Assembly: GCF_003967555.1 (NCBI RefSeq)
Contig: NZ_BIFS01000002.1
Location: 1,178,001 to 1,242,000, forward strand
DNA: 64,000 nt
Reading direction: 5' to 3'
Origin: Dictyobacter kobayashii
Lineage (GTDB): Bacteria > Chloroflexota > Ktedonobacteria > Ktedonobacterales > Ktedonobacteraceae
The position numbers were made by a program, and so were the translations under genes. A model generated the notes under the pieces. The model searched no databases. It saw only the letters and a program-made list of their open reading frames with translations, and was not told where the DNA came from. Position 1 is the first letter of the stretch; every line of letters begins with the position of its first letter. Positions 27,513-36,465 of this stretch are shown here, one piece after another.

Positions 27513-28393
27513 ATGGAAGCATTGTTTTTTAAGGATGATTTTTCGGAAAGAACACTTGACGTTCCGCCTGAGCACATCGTTCAATCGAGCAGCGGTATGG
27601 GCTGGAATGGACTTGATATTGCAGAAGTCGTCCATCCGCACGATGACTTTGCCTTGCCTGCTATCCCCCGTCACGTCCTCGTCATCAATCTCGGTCCCCC
27701 TGCTAAAATCCAGGAACATCTTGTTGGGCGGCAGGCACACCTCAAAACTGGCAACCTGGTTATTCTGCCCGCAGGAGCACCGACAAACTGGCACCTGGAA
27801 CGCGAGGAAGAGGTGCGACATCTGCATCTGTATCTCTCTCCTAAGCTCATCCAAAGGGTTGCTGCCTCAGCAGATATCAATCCTGATAGCGTGGAGCTCA
27901 TTGATACGCTCGGCGCCTTCGATCCACAGATCGAGTCTATCGCGCTCTCGCTGCTCTCAGAGCTGCGCTCAGATGGTCTTGGGGAAAGCTCTATGTGGAA
28001 TCATTGGCCAATATACTGGGTATCCACCTCCTCAGGAATCACTCTTCGGTGAAACAGCCCGCGCTCTCAAAGCCCAATAGACTGACAAGAACGACGCTAA
28101 GGCCTGCCATCACGTATATCGAAGAACATCTCGCTGAGGATATCGCGCTCTCAGATATCGCGGCCGCCGTACATCTCAGCCCCTACCACTTCGCGCGCCT
28201 CTTCAAAGAATCTATCGGCCTTCCACCCCATCGTTATGTCATCCAGCGCCGCGTTGAACGCGCCAAACTGCTGATGACCACAACAAACTGGTCTTTCACC
28301 ACCATCGCCCACGCGGTAGGCTTCGCGCATGAAAGCCACCTGGCACTGCACTTTAAGCGCCTCACCGGACTGGCCCCAAAGGACTACCGTTAA
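27513..28393 (+). pseudogene. AraC family regulator, split by a one-base frameshift
   Basis: The N-terminal cupin-like sensor (MEALFFKDDF ... HVLVINLGPPAKIQEHLVG ... VRHLHLYLSPKLI) is in frame 27513-28052. The C-terminal AraC double helix-turn-helix (AITYIEEHLAEDIALSDIAA, SPYHFARLFKESIGLPPHRY, FKRLTGLAPKDYR) is in a frame open to 28393. One extra G in the run 27981-27984 joins them as DGLGGKLYVESLANILG, typical of the linker in this family (about 293 aa). If intact, it would control the neighbouring SDR/RidA or MFS/hydrolase genes. Confidence 0.78.
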
Positions 28394-28527
28394 CAGCGCA
28401 AGAATATGTTACTCACGCGCAAGAATATGGGCGCATGTCCCGCCAGGTTCATGCTAGAGTAGGTGCAGAAGCCGCTTCTCCACAACGGAAGGCAGCACAA
28501 ATAAGATCACGAGGTTACAACAAAAGA

Positions 28528-29907
28528 ATGCGAATAGAACAACAGGCAACATCGGCCCCGTCAGAAAAAGGGGCGCTGCACGCCCTTGGGTTGACCGCCA
28601 TCTGCTTCGGGTTCTTCATGGTTATTCTTGATACATCCGTCGTCAATGTGGCGCTTCCGGCTATGCAGCATGATCTGCATGGCTCGCTTGAAGGATTGCA
28701 ATGGGTGGTCAACGGCTATACGCTGACCTTTGCGAGCTTGCTGCTCAGCGCGGGCACGCTCGGAGATCGACTCGGGCATAAGCGCGCGTTTCTGATGGGT
28801 TACTTGCTGTTTACAGGGGCATCGCTCCTCTGTAGCCTTGCTCCCTCGCTCAATACCTTGATAGCGGCACGGGTGCTTCAAGGAGTGGGGCCCGCGCTGC
28901 TGGTTCCCAGCTCGCTCTCTTTGATCTCGCACGGTTTTCAGAATCCTGGTCAACGGGCCAGGGCGGTCGGTATCTGGGCAGGAAGTTCAGGCATCGGGTT
29001 GGCAGGAGGCCCCGTCATAGGTGGAATGCTGGTTGAAATGCTAGGGTGGCGCAGCATATTTCTGTTGAACGTGCCCCTGGGTCTTCTCGCCCTCGCTCTC
29101 ACCATGCGTTTCGTCAGCGAGACGCCACGTACAACAGCACTGAAACGTGATCTATGGGGACAGGCATGCGTGATCGTTGCCCTTGCCACGCTAACCTACG
29201 CACTCATCGAGGGGCGAAGCCAGGGCTGGATCTCTCCGCAGATCGTCGGCATGTTTGTGCTGTGCATAGGAGCAACTGGTGGCTTCCTGCTCATCGAAAT
29301 GAGGCACAGTACACCTATGCTTCCCTTGCACTTCTTCTCAGCGGCCGCCTTTAGCATGCCAATACTGGTGGGGTGCATCCTCAACTTTGGCCTGTATGGT
29401 GTCCTGTTTGTCCTTTCCCTGTTCTTTCAGGATATCTATCACTACCCGGCAGCACTGGCAGGAGTTGCGCTGTTGCCAATCACCGTCGCGACAGGGAGCA
29501 CAGCCCTGCTCTCAGGGAGGATCACCGCACGTTTGGGCACGCGCCGGCCGATGATCGGAGGACTGGCGGCGGGCTGTCTCGGCACAGTCTTGCTCCTGCT
29601 GGGCGAAACTGGCAATACCATCTTTTTACTGATGGCCGGAGAAATCATTATTGGCCTTGGCTGTGGTATGACGGTCCCCGCCATGACAACGGCGATCCTT
29701 AATACTGTTCCCAGGAGCCAGATAGGTGTCGCTTCAGCACTACTGAATGCGAGCCGCCAGGTGGGAGGTGTGCTTGGTGTTGCCATCTTAGGCTCAATAC
29801 TCGGTTCTCTGAGTGAGAGGAACGCATTTCTGGCTGGCATGCATAGCGCGCTGCTGCTTGTGGCGCTGCTGTTCCTGCTGGGCGGCGTGCTGACCTCGAT
29901 CACTTAG
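28528..29907 (+). CDS. MFS drug exporter, DHA2 family
   Basis: 459 residues from ATG 28528; upstream in-frame codons to 28435 are Arg/Gln-rich without a good site. Fourteen predicted hydrophobic segments, FFMVILDTSVVNVALPAM in TM1, AGTLGDRLGHKRAFLMG (motif A), AARVLQGVGPALLVPSSLSL and AGGPVIGGMLVEMLGWR (motif C). Exporter of drugs or metabolites. It follows the AraC regulator and precedes a hydrolase in the same direction. Confidence 0.88.
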   Translation: MRIEQQATSAPSEKGALHALGLTAICFGFFMVILDTSVVNVALPAMQHDLHGSLEGLQWVVNGYTLTFASLLLSAGTLGDRLGHKRAFLMGYLLFTGASLLCSLAPSLNTLIAARVLQGVGPALLVPSSLSLISHGFQNPGQRARAVGIWAGSSGIGLAGGPVIGGMLVEMLGWRSIFLLNVPLGLLALALTMRFVSETPRTTALKRDLWGQACVIVALATLTYALIEGRSQGWISPQIVGMFVLCIGATGGFLLIEMRHSTPMLPLHFFSAAAFSMPILVGCILNFGLYGVLFVLSLFFQDIYHYPAALAGVALLPITVATGSTALLSGRITARLGTRRPMIGGLAAGCLGTVLLLLGETGNTIFLLMAGEIIIGLGCGMTVPAMTTAILNTVPRSQIGVASALLNASRQVGGVLGVAILGSILGSLSERNAFLAGMHSALLLVALLFLLGGVLTSIT

Positions 29908-29969
29908 CCGACATAGCAAACGTGAAAGATCATGAAAGATAAGGAACGAAAAATAAAAAGGAGAATCCG

Positions 29970-30827
29970 ATGAAAAATCCTGTGTATTATCGCACCGTGC
30001 AGGTAGATGGCCTTTCCATTTTCTATCGGGAGGCCGGGCCTGAAGACGCCCCTACCCTGCTTTTGCTGCATGGACTACCATCATCTTCGCGGATGTATGA
30101 GCCGCTTTTGTCGCGCCTGTCTGACCGCTATCACCTGATTGCCCCGGATTATCCAGGGTTCGGCCATAGCGATTGGCCGGATCGCAAACAATTCGCTTAC
30201 ACCTTCGACAATATTGCGACCGTGATGGAGCATTTTAGCGAAGCATTAGGCCTGACGAAATACTCCCTCTACATGCAAGACTATGGCGGGCCGGTTGGCT
30301 TTCGCCTGGCGCTTGCTCATCCGGAGCGCGTTCAATCGCTGATCGTACAGGATGCCGTGGCACACGATAGCGGCCTCGGTGAGAACTGGAAACCGCGCCG
30401 CGCTTTTTGGGCCGACCGCGCCGCGAACGAGGAGAGCTTGCGTACGAATCTTCTCTCGCTTGCCACCACACGCACACGTCATGTGGGGAACGATCCCCAA
30501 CCTGATCGCTACGATCCCGACCTTTGGACAGATGAGTTCCGCTTCCTTAACCAGCCAGGCCAGGCCGACATCCAGAGCGATTTGTTTTACGATTACCAAT
30601 CGAACGTCGCATCCTACCCAAAATGGCAGGAGTGGATGCGTAAAAACCAGCCTCACCTGCTCGTTATCTGGGGAAAGTACGAGCTCTCATTCGACGCTTC
30701 CGAGCCTGAAGCGTTCCGCCGCGATGTACCTGCAGCCGAAGTGCATATAGTAGATGGCGGCCACTTCGCACTGGATACGGCGGCGGATGAAATTGCCAAC
30801 CTGGTTGACAGCTTCCTGACACATTAA
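29970..30827 (+). CDS. Alpha/beta hydrolase (haloalkane dehalogenase/epoxide hydrolase-like)
   Basis: 285 residues from ATG 29970 (AAAAGGAGA upstream). HGLPSSSRMYEPL holds the oxyanion HG; the nucleophile elbow is YMQDYGGPVGF, with Asp instead of Ser, as in dehalogenases and epoxide hydrolases; the catalytic His is in DGGHFALDTAADE, and ELSFDASEPEAF may carry the acid. A cap domain lies at about 130-215. It probably hydrolyses a C-halogen or epoxide bond, but Asp-type hydrolases of unknown substrate are common. Confidence 0.82.
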   Translation: MKNPVYYRTVQVDGLSIFYREAGPEDAPTLLLLHGLPSSSRMYEPLLSRLSDRYHLIAPDYPGFGHSDWPDRKQFAYTFDNIATVMEHFSEALGLTKYSLYMQDYGGPVGFRLALAHPERVQSLIVQDAVAHDSGLGENWKPRRAFWADRAANEESLRTNLLSLATTRTRHVGNDPQPDRYDPDLWTDEFRFLNQPGQADIQSDLFYDYQSNVASYPKWQEWMRKNQPHLLVIWGKYELSFDASEPEAFRRDVPAAEVHIVDGGHFALDTAADEIANLVDSFLTH

Positions 30828-30871
30828 TAGGCGAACAAGACAAAAAAGAATAGAAAGGAATAGAGAAAACT

Positions 30872-31627
30872 ATGACACAGACACTACTTAGAAAGGTGGC
30901 CCTGGTCACCGGCGGATCACGTGGGATTGGTGCGGCAACGGCGCGTGCGCTTGCTGAACAGGGCGCGGATGTCGCGATCAGCTATACAGATACCGCCTCG
31001 ACTACGAAAGCAGAGGCTATTGTCAGTGAACTACAGGAAAAAGGCGTGCATGCAGCAGCCTTCCGAGCAGATCAGGCTGATGCAGTGCAGGTCACAAGGT
31101 TGATTGAACGAGTTGTCGAACGATTCGGCCACCTTGATATCCTTGTCAATAACGCCGGAATCCTGCTCTTTGGGAATGTAACCGATGAGCAGAGAGACGA
31201 AACCAGCTTCGCACGGCTGCTGGCGGTCAACCTGGCCGGTGTGGCGACAGCGGTACGGGCAGCGGCACAGGTCATGGGTGAGGGAGGACGTATCATCTCC
31301 ATCGGCTCCTGGTTCGCCTCGCGGGTGGGAGCCCCGGGTCTGGCAGACTATAGCGCGACGAAGGCGGCCATAGCAGGGTACACCAGGGGCTGGGCGCGCG
31401 ATCTCGGACCAAAAGGGATTACCGTCAATATGGTACAACCTGGTGCGATCGATACCGACATGAACCCGGCTCAAGGCCCCTTCGCCGCCAATCTGGTGCC
31501 AACCATTGCCCTTGGTCGCTACGGTCGGCCCGAAGAGATCGCGGCAGCTATCGTCTTTCTCGCCAGTCCTGCAGCATCATACATCACTGGCACATCGTTG
31601 ACGGTCGATGGCGGGCTGCTGGCGTAA
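30872..31627 (+). CDS. SDR family oxidoreductase (FabG-like)
   Basis: 251 residues from ATG 30872 (GAAAGGAATAG upstream). Classical SDR: TGGSRGIGAATA cofactor loop, NNAG, catalytic Ser in ISIGSW, YSATK (Tyr and Lys intact), and C-terminal GTSLTVDGGLLA. It reduces an unknown carbonyl with NAD(P)H. Last gene before the inserted ISKra4-type element; the terminator that probably served it lies beyond the element at 33368. Confidence 0.88.
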   Translation: MTQTLLRKVALVTGGSRGIGAATARALAEQGADVAISYTDTASTTKAEAIVSELQEKGVHAAAFRADQADAVQVTRLIERVVERFGHLDILVNNAGILLFGNVTDEQRDETSFARLLAVNLAGVATAVRAAAQVMGEGGRIISIGSWFASRVGAPGLADYSATKAAIAGYTRGWARDLGPKGITVNMVQPGAIDTDMNPAQGPFAANLVPTIALGRYGRPEEIAAAIVFLASPAASYITGTSLTVDGGLLA

Positions 31628-31677
31628 GCGCTGGTCGTGTGCAAATTCATCACTATCTCCCGAAAGAAGGAATGAAA

Positions 31678-31686
31678 TAACATTGC
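31678..31686. other. Target-site duplication, left copy
   Basis: TAACATTGC directly repeated at 33303-33311 on the other side of the insertion sequence; 9 bp. Confidence 0.88.
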
Positions 31687-31768
31687 GGGTGTCATTCATT
31701 TTTTTGCAGAGCCAAAATGGTAAGATAGAAACAGCTCAAACGCAAGGAAGAGAAAGGTGGGCACGATC

Positions 31769-32116
31769 ATGAAGTCAGAAGACCTGGAGCAACGCTGGCA
31801 GCAACAAAGTCAAGAAGCCTTTCATACGCTTGCTCAATGGCAGAAGGAGCATCCCAAAGCCACCCTGGCCGAAATTGAAGCCGCCATTGATGCCCAACTC
31901 GATCAGGTACGGGCTCGCATCATTGAAGAGATGGCCCAAGCAGAGAGGGAAACCACCCAGCAGGGGCCACGATCGTGTCCGCAATGCGGCACACGCATGC
32001 ATCAACGAGGGGCACGTACCCGAACCTTTCAAACACGAGGACAGCAAGAAGTGAACGTGAGCCGTGACTACCAGAGCTGTCCCGCCTGCGGATACAGCTT
32101 TTTTCCCCCTCGATGA
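31769..32116 (+). CDS. ISKra4-type transposase, N-terminal frame
   Basis: 115 residues from ATG 31769 (a GTG at 31757 is possible). A helical N-terminus is followed by a zinc-binding region, CPQCGTRMHQRG ... CPACGYSFFP. It stops at TGA 32114-32116, just after the run TTTTTTCCCCC (32099-32109), where the second frame takes over by a +1 shift; this is probably a programmed frameshift, though one extra T cannot be excluded. Confidence 0.8.
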   Translation: MKSEDLEQRWQQQSQEAFHTLAQWQKEHPKATLAEIEAAIDAQLDQVRARIIEEMAQAERETTQQGPRSCPQCGTRMHQRGARTRTFQTRGQQEVNVSRDYQSCPACGYSFFPPR

Positions 32117-33293
32117 GCAACTGCAACTGCCTCCCACCGCGTTGTTACCTCACGCCCATCAAAGTCTGGTGCGCTTAGGAACGCATCTGCCTTTTGGGCA
32201 AGCCGCCAAAGAAGTGCAGGCGTTGCTTGGCATTCGCATCAGTGAGGCTAGCGTCCGGCGCTGTACCTTGCAGGCAGGACAGATCGCCGAGGCGATCCAG
32301 AGCGAACAAGCCCATCCCGAAGCCGCCCGACCTCGTTTCCCTCTTCCTGCCGCTCCAGTGGTGGAGCAGATGGCGATGGGCAGTGATGGCGGGATGGTGC
32401 CCTTGCGCGGTGGGATCTGGGGTGAAGTGAAAATGGCCGTATTTGCTCAGGTGAACCCCTCAACAGCGAAAACCGAGCAGCATAGCTACTTTGCGCGGTT
32501 GGCGGATGCATCAATCTTTGCGGATCTGGCTTCGGCGGAAGTGACGCGGCGAGGGATCGCACAGGCCAGGCAGGTATGTGCCATCCAGGATGGCGCCGAG
32601 TGGCTGCAAGGCTTTGTGGATGGACATCGCCATGATGCGGTGCGCATCTTAGATTTTGCCCATGCCGCCCACTACCTTGGTCAGGTCGCCGAACAGGGAC
32701 AACAGCAGGGTTATCATGTCCCTGCTCGCTGGCTCAATGTGGTTCTTCATGAGCTCAAACATGCGGGGCCAGAACGCATCATGAGGCATCTGCAGTGGTG
32801 GAAACGTGCTCGGCCGTTGCCCGCGGTCACCGATGCGCTCCGTTACTTCGGCAAGCGTTTGGCGCAGATGAACTATCCGCAGTTTCAAGCCCAGGGATGG
32901 CCCATTGGCTCAGGAATGGTCGAAAGCGCCAACAAAGTGGTGATGCAAGCCCGTCTCAAGGGAGCAGGAATGCATTGGGAGCCGGGCAATGTCAATCCCA
33001 TGCTCGCCTTACGGGGAGAGATGTGTAACGAGCGCTGGGAAGAGAGTTGGCAGTATCAGCAACGCTGGCGCAACGATCATCACCATGGCCAACGACAGCA
33101 GCGAAGTCTCCAGCGACGCGCTCGCTGCGCGCAAGAACTGCGAGCGCTCATTCTGCACATCTGTTTGCGGTTGCCTTCCTCTACGTTTGCTCCACAACCT
33201 TCTTCTCGCAAAGGACGAACCGAGGGACAAAAACGCTGGGGAAGGCAAACCTTTTCGCATCGCATGCTTCAAGATGGCTCTGCAAAAAAATGA
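32064..33293 (+). CDS. ISKra4-type transposase, C-terminal catalytic frame
   Basis: The open frame runs from 32064, but translation probably enters it by frameshifting at about 32099-32109 (FFPLDEQLQLPPTALLPH). It carries the DDE core: MGSDGGMVPL, VCAIQDGAEW and PIGSGMVESANKVVMQ (Glu). The end is basic (RSLQRRARC). Together with the first frame it gives a transposase of about 500 residues, the usual ISKra4 size. Confidence 0.82.
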   Translation: MTTRAVPPADTAFFPLDEQLQLPPTALLPHAHQSLVRLGTHLPFGQAAKEVQALLGIRISEASVRRCTLQAGQIAEAIQSEQAHPEAARPRFPLPAAPVVEQMAMGSDGGMVPLRGGIWGEVKMAVFAQVNPSTAKTEQHSYFARLADASIFADLASAEVTRRGIAQARQVCAIQDGAEWLQGFVDGHRHDAVRILDFAHAAHYLGQVAEQGQQQGYHVPARWLNVVLHELKHAGPERIMRHLQWWKRARPLPAVTDALRYFGKRLAQMNYPQFQAQGWPIGSGMVESANKVVMQARLKGAGMHWEPGNVNPMLALRGEMCNERWEESWQYQQRWRNDHHHGQRQQRSLQRRARCAQELRALILHICLRLPSSTFAPQPSSRKGRTEGQKRWGRQTFSHRMLQDGSAKK

Positions 33294-33367
33294 ATGACAC
33301 CCTAACATTGCAACAGCCCTTGACTTTTGCTCACCCCTCAGGTATACTTTATAAGTAAGATTTTTTG

Positions 33368-33394
33368 AGAGCCCCAAAGAGGGCTCTTTTTTTA
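33368..33394 (+). terminator. Intrinsic terminator
   Basis: Stem AGAGCCC (33368-33374) with GGGCTCT (33381-33387), followed by a T tract TTTTTTT. Before the insertion it would have closed the transcript of the SDR gene at 31627. Confidence 0.9.
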
Positions 33395-33462
33395 TGCCGG
33401 TAATCTTTCCTTGATGGGCTTATCTTTTAGAAGAGCAATATCCCTTTTTTAAGAGAGTATTC

Positions 33463-33501
33463 AACCGATTGGTTGACACACTGACCCGAAACCGCTACAA
33501 T
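33463..33501 (+). promoter_or_regulatory. tetR promoter overlapped by the TetR operator (site 1)
   Basis: -35 TTGACA 33473-33478, 17-bp spacer, -10 TACAAT 33496-33501. The palindrome AACCGATTGGTT (33463-33474) overlaps the -35 box and matches the two sites before the multicopper oxidase gene, so autorepression is likely. Confidence 0.82.
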
Positions 33502-33540
33502 GCGAGAAAGATCTTTCATTGTTGGAGGTTGCAGACTCCT

Positions 33541-34164
33541 ATGAACACATCACATCATACCAACCGCCGCTTTGCCTCACAGACAACTTCGACTGATGAA
33601 CAACGCTTGCGCCTGGTGCAATCGGCCTATCAATTGCTTGCCGAGAAAGGGATGGCGGGACTACGCATCCGCGAGGTCGCCTCTCGTATTGGACTCAATC
33701 ACGCAACGCTACTCTATTACTTTCCCACCAAAGAAGCGCTCATCCACGCCGTGGTTGCTTTCTGCGTTCATCAATTTGAGGTGATCCAAACGCCTCGTGC
33801 TTCTTCACTTTCCACTCCCCCAAACGAGCAATTACGCCAACGCTACCTTTCCGACCTGGCCTATCAACTACGTGAAGCCCCAGAAGTTTTCCTTGTATTG
33901 GATGAATTACTGCTCTATGCACGGCGCGATCCTGCCACACATCGCGTGCTCTCCGAAGCCGTCACAGTGTGGCAATCTTCTCTCGAAAGCCTCATTCATC
34001 AGGAAATAACCGCTGGACGTTTTCGGGCAGATCTTGATGTCAGGAGCACGGCGCTCACATTGATGGCATTTTGTCAGGGCATTGGTCTCTTGTTGCACAC
34101 GCAACCAACGGATATCGATGGCATCCTGGCTCAATTTGCGCAATGGTTCCACTCGCTTGCCTGA
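33541..34164 (+). CDS. TetR family repressor
   Basis: 207 residues from ATG 33541 (GGAGG upstream, somewhat distant). The N-terminal helix-turn-helix is typical: AYQLLAEKGMAGLRIREVAS, IGLNHATLLYYFPTKEALIH. The C-terminal helical domain includes VFLVLDELLLYARRD and would bind an unknown ligand. Operator palindromes in its own promoter and in that of the oxidase operon identify the probable targets. Confidence 0.88.
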   Translation: MNTSHHTNRRFASQTTSTDEQRLRLVQSAYQLLAEKGMAGLRIREVASRIGLNHATLLYYFPTKEALIHAVVAFCVHQFEVIQTPRASSLSTPPNEQLRQRYLSDLAYQLREAPEVFLVLDELLLYARRDPATHRVLSEAVTVWQSSLESLIHQEITAGRFRADLDVRSTALTLMAFCQGIGLLLHTQPTDIDGILAQFAQWFHSLA

Positions 34165-34257
34165 TCTCCAGAAGGATTATCCGCTTCATCATTCTCCTAC
34201 TTTTCAGGCCATTGGAGCCTCCTGGCTGCTTTTTCCACCCTCAAATATCCCAATGCT

Positions 34258-34317
34258 AACCAATTGGTTGACACCTCAAGAAAAATAGTCTATACTAAGA
34301 ATGTCAACCAATTGGTT
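34258..34317 (+). promoter_or_regulatory. Promoter of the oxidase operon between two TetR operators
   Basis: -35 TTGACA 34268-34273 and -10 TATACT 34291-34296 with a 17-bp spacer. Operator palindromes AACCAATTGGTT occur at 34258-34269 (overlapping -35) and 34306-34317 (just after -10), 48 bp apart. Both match the site in the tetR promoter with one base difference. Confidence 0.88.
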
Positions 34318-34374
34318 AGCATCGTGGGCAGTCGAAACGTCAAGCGGCTGCGCCCCTAGAAAAGAGAACGTATC

Positions 34375-35943
34375 ATGCAGAAGATGACCCGACGACAGGT
34401 CCTCAAATGGGGCGGAACTGGCGCGGCAGGACTGGCTCTCCCTCTTGGGATGCTCCAAATCCCACTCGCACGCATCCGCGCCATTGAGTCAGTGACCAGT
34501 CCTGCTACCCGCCCTTTTCAGCGTCCTTTACCCATTCCTCCTGTGCTTGCGCCGGTGCGCAGCGACAGTGAGGCAGATTACTACGAGATGACCCAGAAAT
34601 CAGGAGTTGCTCATCTCCTCCCTGGCCTTGAGACGCCTATCTGGGGCTACAATGGAATCTTTCCTGGGCCAACCATCGAGGTCAGAAGCGGACGTAAGAC
34701 CATCATCCGCCAGATTAATGATCTCCCCGCGCCAGTCTCGACACATTTACATGGAGGTCATACGCCTCCATCAAGTGATGGGCATGCGATGGATTTCCTT
34801 CTCCCGAAAGATCCTTCTCCCTTTCAAGCGAGCCTCAGCGACAGCCACATGAGGCAATTTATGTCACCAGCGGGCCTGGGCCGCTCGCTGCACATGCACA
34901 TGCAGCAGGCCAAAGAATATATCTATCCCAATACACAGCGCGCGACCACCCTATGGTATCATGACCACCGGATGGACTTTACAGGCGCACAAGTCTATCG
35001 AGGCTTAGCTGGATTTTATCTGATCCGAGACGAGATTGAGGATGCGCTTCCATTGCCAAAGGGCGACCGCGAAATCCCTCTCATGCTCACTGATCGAACC
35101 TTCAACGCCGATGGGTCGTTCTTTTATCCCTCCCTTGATCCAACCCTGACGACCACGCCAGGTGTCCTGGGCAAATATTACAATGGCATGATCGGCGACA
35201 CCCTTCTCGTGAATGGAGCCGTGCAGCCATTCCTGGAAGTGTCGGCGACGAAATATCGTTTTCGCTTACTCAATGCCTCGAACGCACGCGTGTACCAACT
35301 GGCGCTCAGTTCCCATCAGCCCTTTGTCCAGATTGGCAGCGACGGGGGATTGCTTCCTGCTCCAGCCTCACGCCAAACCATTCGCATCTCGCCCGCCGAG
35401 CGATTTGATGTGATTGTTGACTTTTCTCAGTACCCCATCGGCTCACAGATCGTGCTGAGAAACCTACTGGGTGAGGGTCAGACAGCGGACATTATGCGTT
35501 TTGATGTGGCTCGCCAGGCCAAAGATGAAAGCCTGATTCCGACGACCCTCGCACCTTTTGATGCCCTCAAGCCAGCCAGTGCCTCAGTCACACGCACATT
35601 TCAATTCTTCTATGGCTTAGGGATGTGGACCATTAATGGGCAATACTTCGATCCCAATCGGGCCGATGCGACGCCTCATTTGGGAGCAACGGAGATCTGG
35701 GAGTTCACCAGCGATGGCAACCACCCGATCCATCTGCACCTTGTCAATTTCCAGGTGCTAAGTCGTGATGGGCGACGCCCAGATCCTGAAGATGTGGGCT
35801 ATAAAGATACGGTCTTCCTCAAAGCCGGGGAAAAGGCTCGCGTGATCACGCGCTTTGAGGACTATCGAGGATTGTATATGTTTCACTGCCATAATGCTGA
35901 ACACGAAGATATGCGCATGATGGGTCAGTTCGAGGTGGTTTAA
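34375..35943 (+). CDS. Multicopper oxidase (CotA/bilirubin oxidase-like), Tat-exported
   Basis: 522 residues from ATG 34375. Twin-arginine signal TRRQVLKWGGTGAAGLALP at the N-terminus. Copper ligands are all present: HLHGGH (about 124-129), WYHDHRMDF, HPIHLHLVNFQV and MFHCHNAEHEDMRM, the last with the T1 Cys and Met. It oxidises phenols, metals or bilirubin-like compounds with O2 outside the membrane. First gene of a TetR-controlled operon with a membrane protein (one-base overlap) and a TspO homologue; since TspO binds tetrapyrroles, a tetrapyrrole or oxidative-stress link is a reasonable inference. Confidence 0.9.
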   Translation: MQKMTRRQVLKWGGTGAAGLALPLGMLQIPLARIRAIESVTSPATRPFQRPLPIPPVLAPVRSDSEADYYEMTQKSGVAHLLPGLETPIWGYNGIFPGPTIEVRSGRKTIIRQINDLPAPVSTHLHGGHTPPSSDGHAMDFLLPKDPSPFQASLSDSHMRQFMSPAGLGRSLHMHMQQAKEYIYPNTQRATTLWYHDHRMDFTGAQVYRGLAGFYLIRDEIEDALPLPKGDREIPLMLTDRTFNADGSFFYPSLDPTLTTTPGVLGKYYNGMIGDTLLVNGAVQPFLEVSATKYRFRLLNASNARVYQLALSSHQPFVQIGSDGGLLPAPASRQTIRISPAERFDVIVDFSQYPIGSQIVLRNLLGEGQTADIMRFDVARQAKDESLIPTTLAPFDALKPASASVTRTFQFFYGLGMWTINGQYFDPNRADATPHLGATEIWEFTSDGNHPIHLHLVNFQVLSRDGRRPDPEDVGYKDTVFLKAGEKARVITRFEDYRGLYMFHCHNAEHEDMRMMGQFEVV

Positions 35944-36449
35944 TGGAACAAGACACATTTGAGCCACATCCCAACGCTACTTTGCCAGTCAGGCAGTCTG
36001 GGACGATGGGCAGCCCGGCACCCATGTTTGCCGCTCACCATACGAAGAGATTGCGCTCCATCGCGGCTGGGATGTGCTTTCTCTCCGAACTCATCCATCT
36101 CTGGCTCTTACCAGAACAGTATGAGATCTTCATCGGCTATGGCATCATCTTCCTGTTGATCACAATGGTTCAGGGATTCATCGGAGTACACCTCCTTTTT
36201 GAGCCACGCCGTCGCCTCCTGACCTCCGGCCTGTGGGTCAACGCGTTTATTGTCGTCCTCTACGGTTTTACGCACACTATTGGTGTCCCGGTGGGGTTAG
36301 CCTTTCTGCCTTTACCCATCGATGTCTGGGGAGTCATGACGGTGATGATCTCGCTCCTGGTCGTCGTCTTGCTCTGGTTTCTCCGTCACGATATGCCTCG
36401 CCTCAGACGTGCACACGGGAAAAAAAGGCCAGGAAAGTTCATCAATTAA
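35943..36449 (+). CDS. Four-TM membrane protein of unknown function
   Basis: 168 residues; the ATG at 35943 overlaps the oxidase stop (TAATG). Four hydrophobic segments: SIAAGMCFLSELIHLWLL, IGYGIIFLLITMVQGFIGVH, GLWVNAFIVVLYGFTHTIGV and VWGVMTVMISLLVVVLLWFL. His residues in the first and third segments (ELIHLW, GFTHTIG) could bind heme or metal. The tail is basic. No named family recognised; translational coupling suggests it works with the oxidase. Confidence 0.75.
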   Translation: MEQDTFEPHPNATLPVRQSGTMGSPAPMFAAHHTKRLRSIAAGMCFLSELIHLWLLPEQYEIFIGYGIIFLLITMVQGFIGVHLLFEPRRRLLTSGLWVNAFIVVLYGFTHTIGVPVGLAFLPLPIDVWGVMTVMISLLVVVLLWFLRHDMPRLRRAHGKKRPGKFIN

Positions 36450-36465
36450 AAGAAAGAAGTGAAGC

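Larger units (their letters stand above)
31687..33302 (+). mobile_element. Complete ISKra4-family insertion sequence (1616 bp)
   Basis: Terminal inverted repeats of 27 bp are perfect: the left end reads GGGTGTCATTCATTTTTTTG and continues CAGAGCC, and its complement ends at 33302. A 9-bp direct repeat flanks the element. Inside are two overlapping frames for a single transposase. It lies between an SDR gene and a terminator and breaks no gene. Perfect ends and duplication indicate recent movement. Confidence 0.9.
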
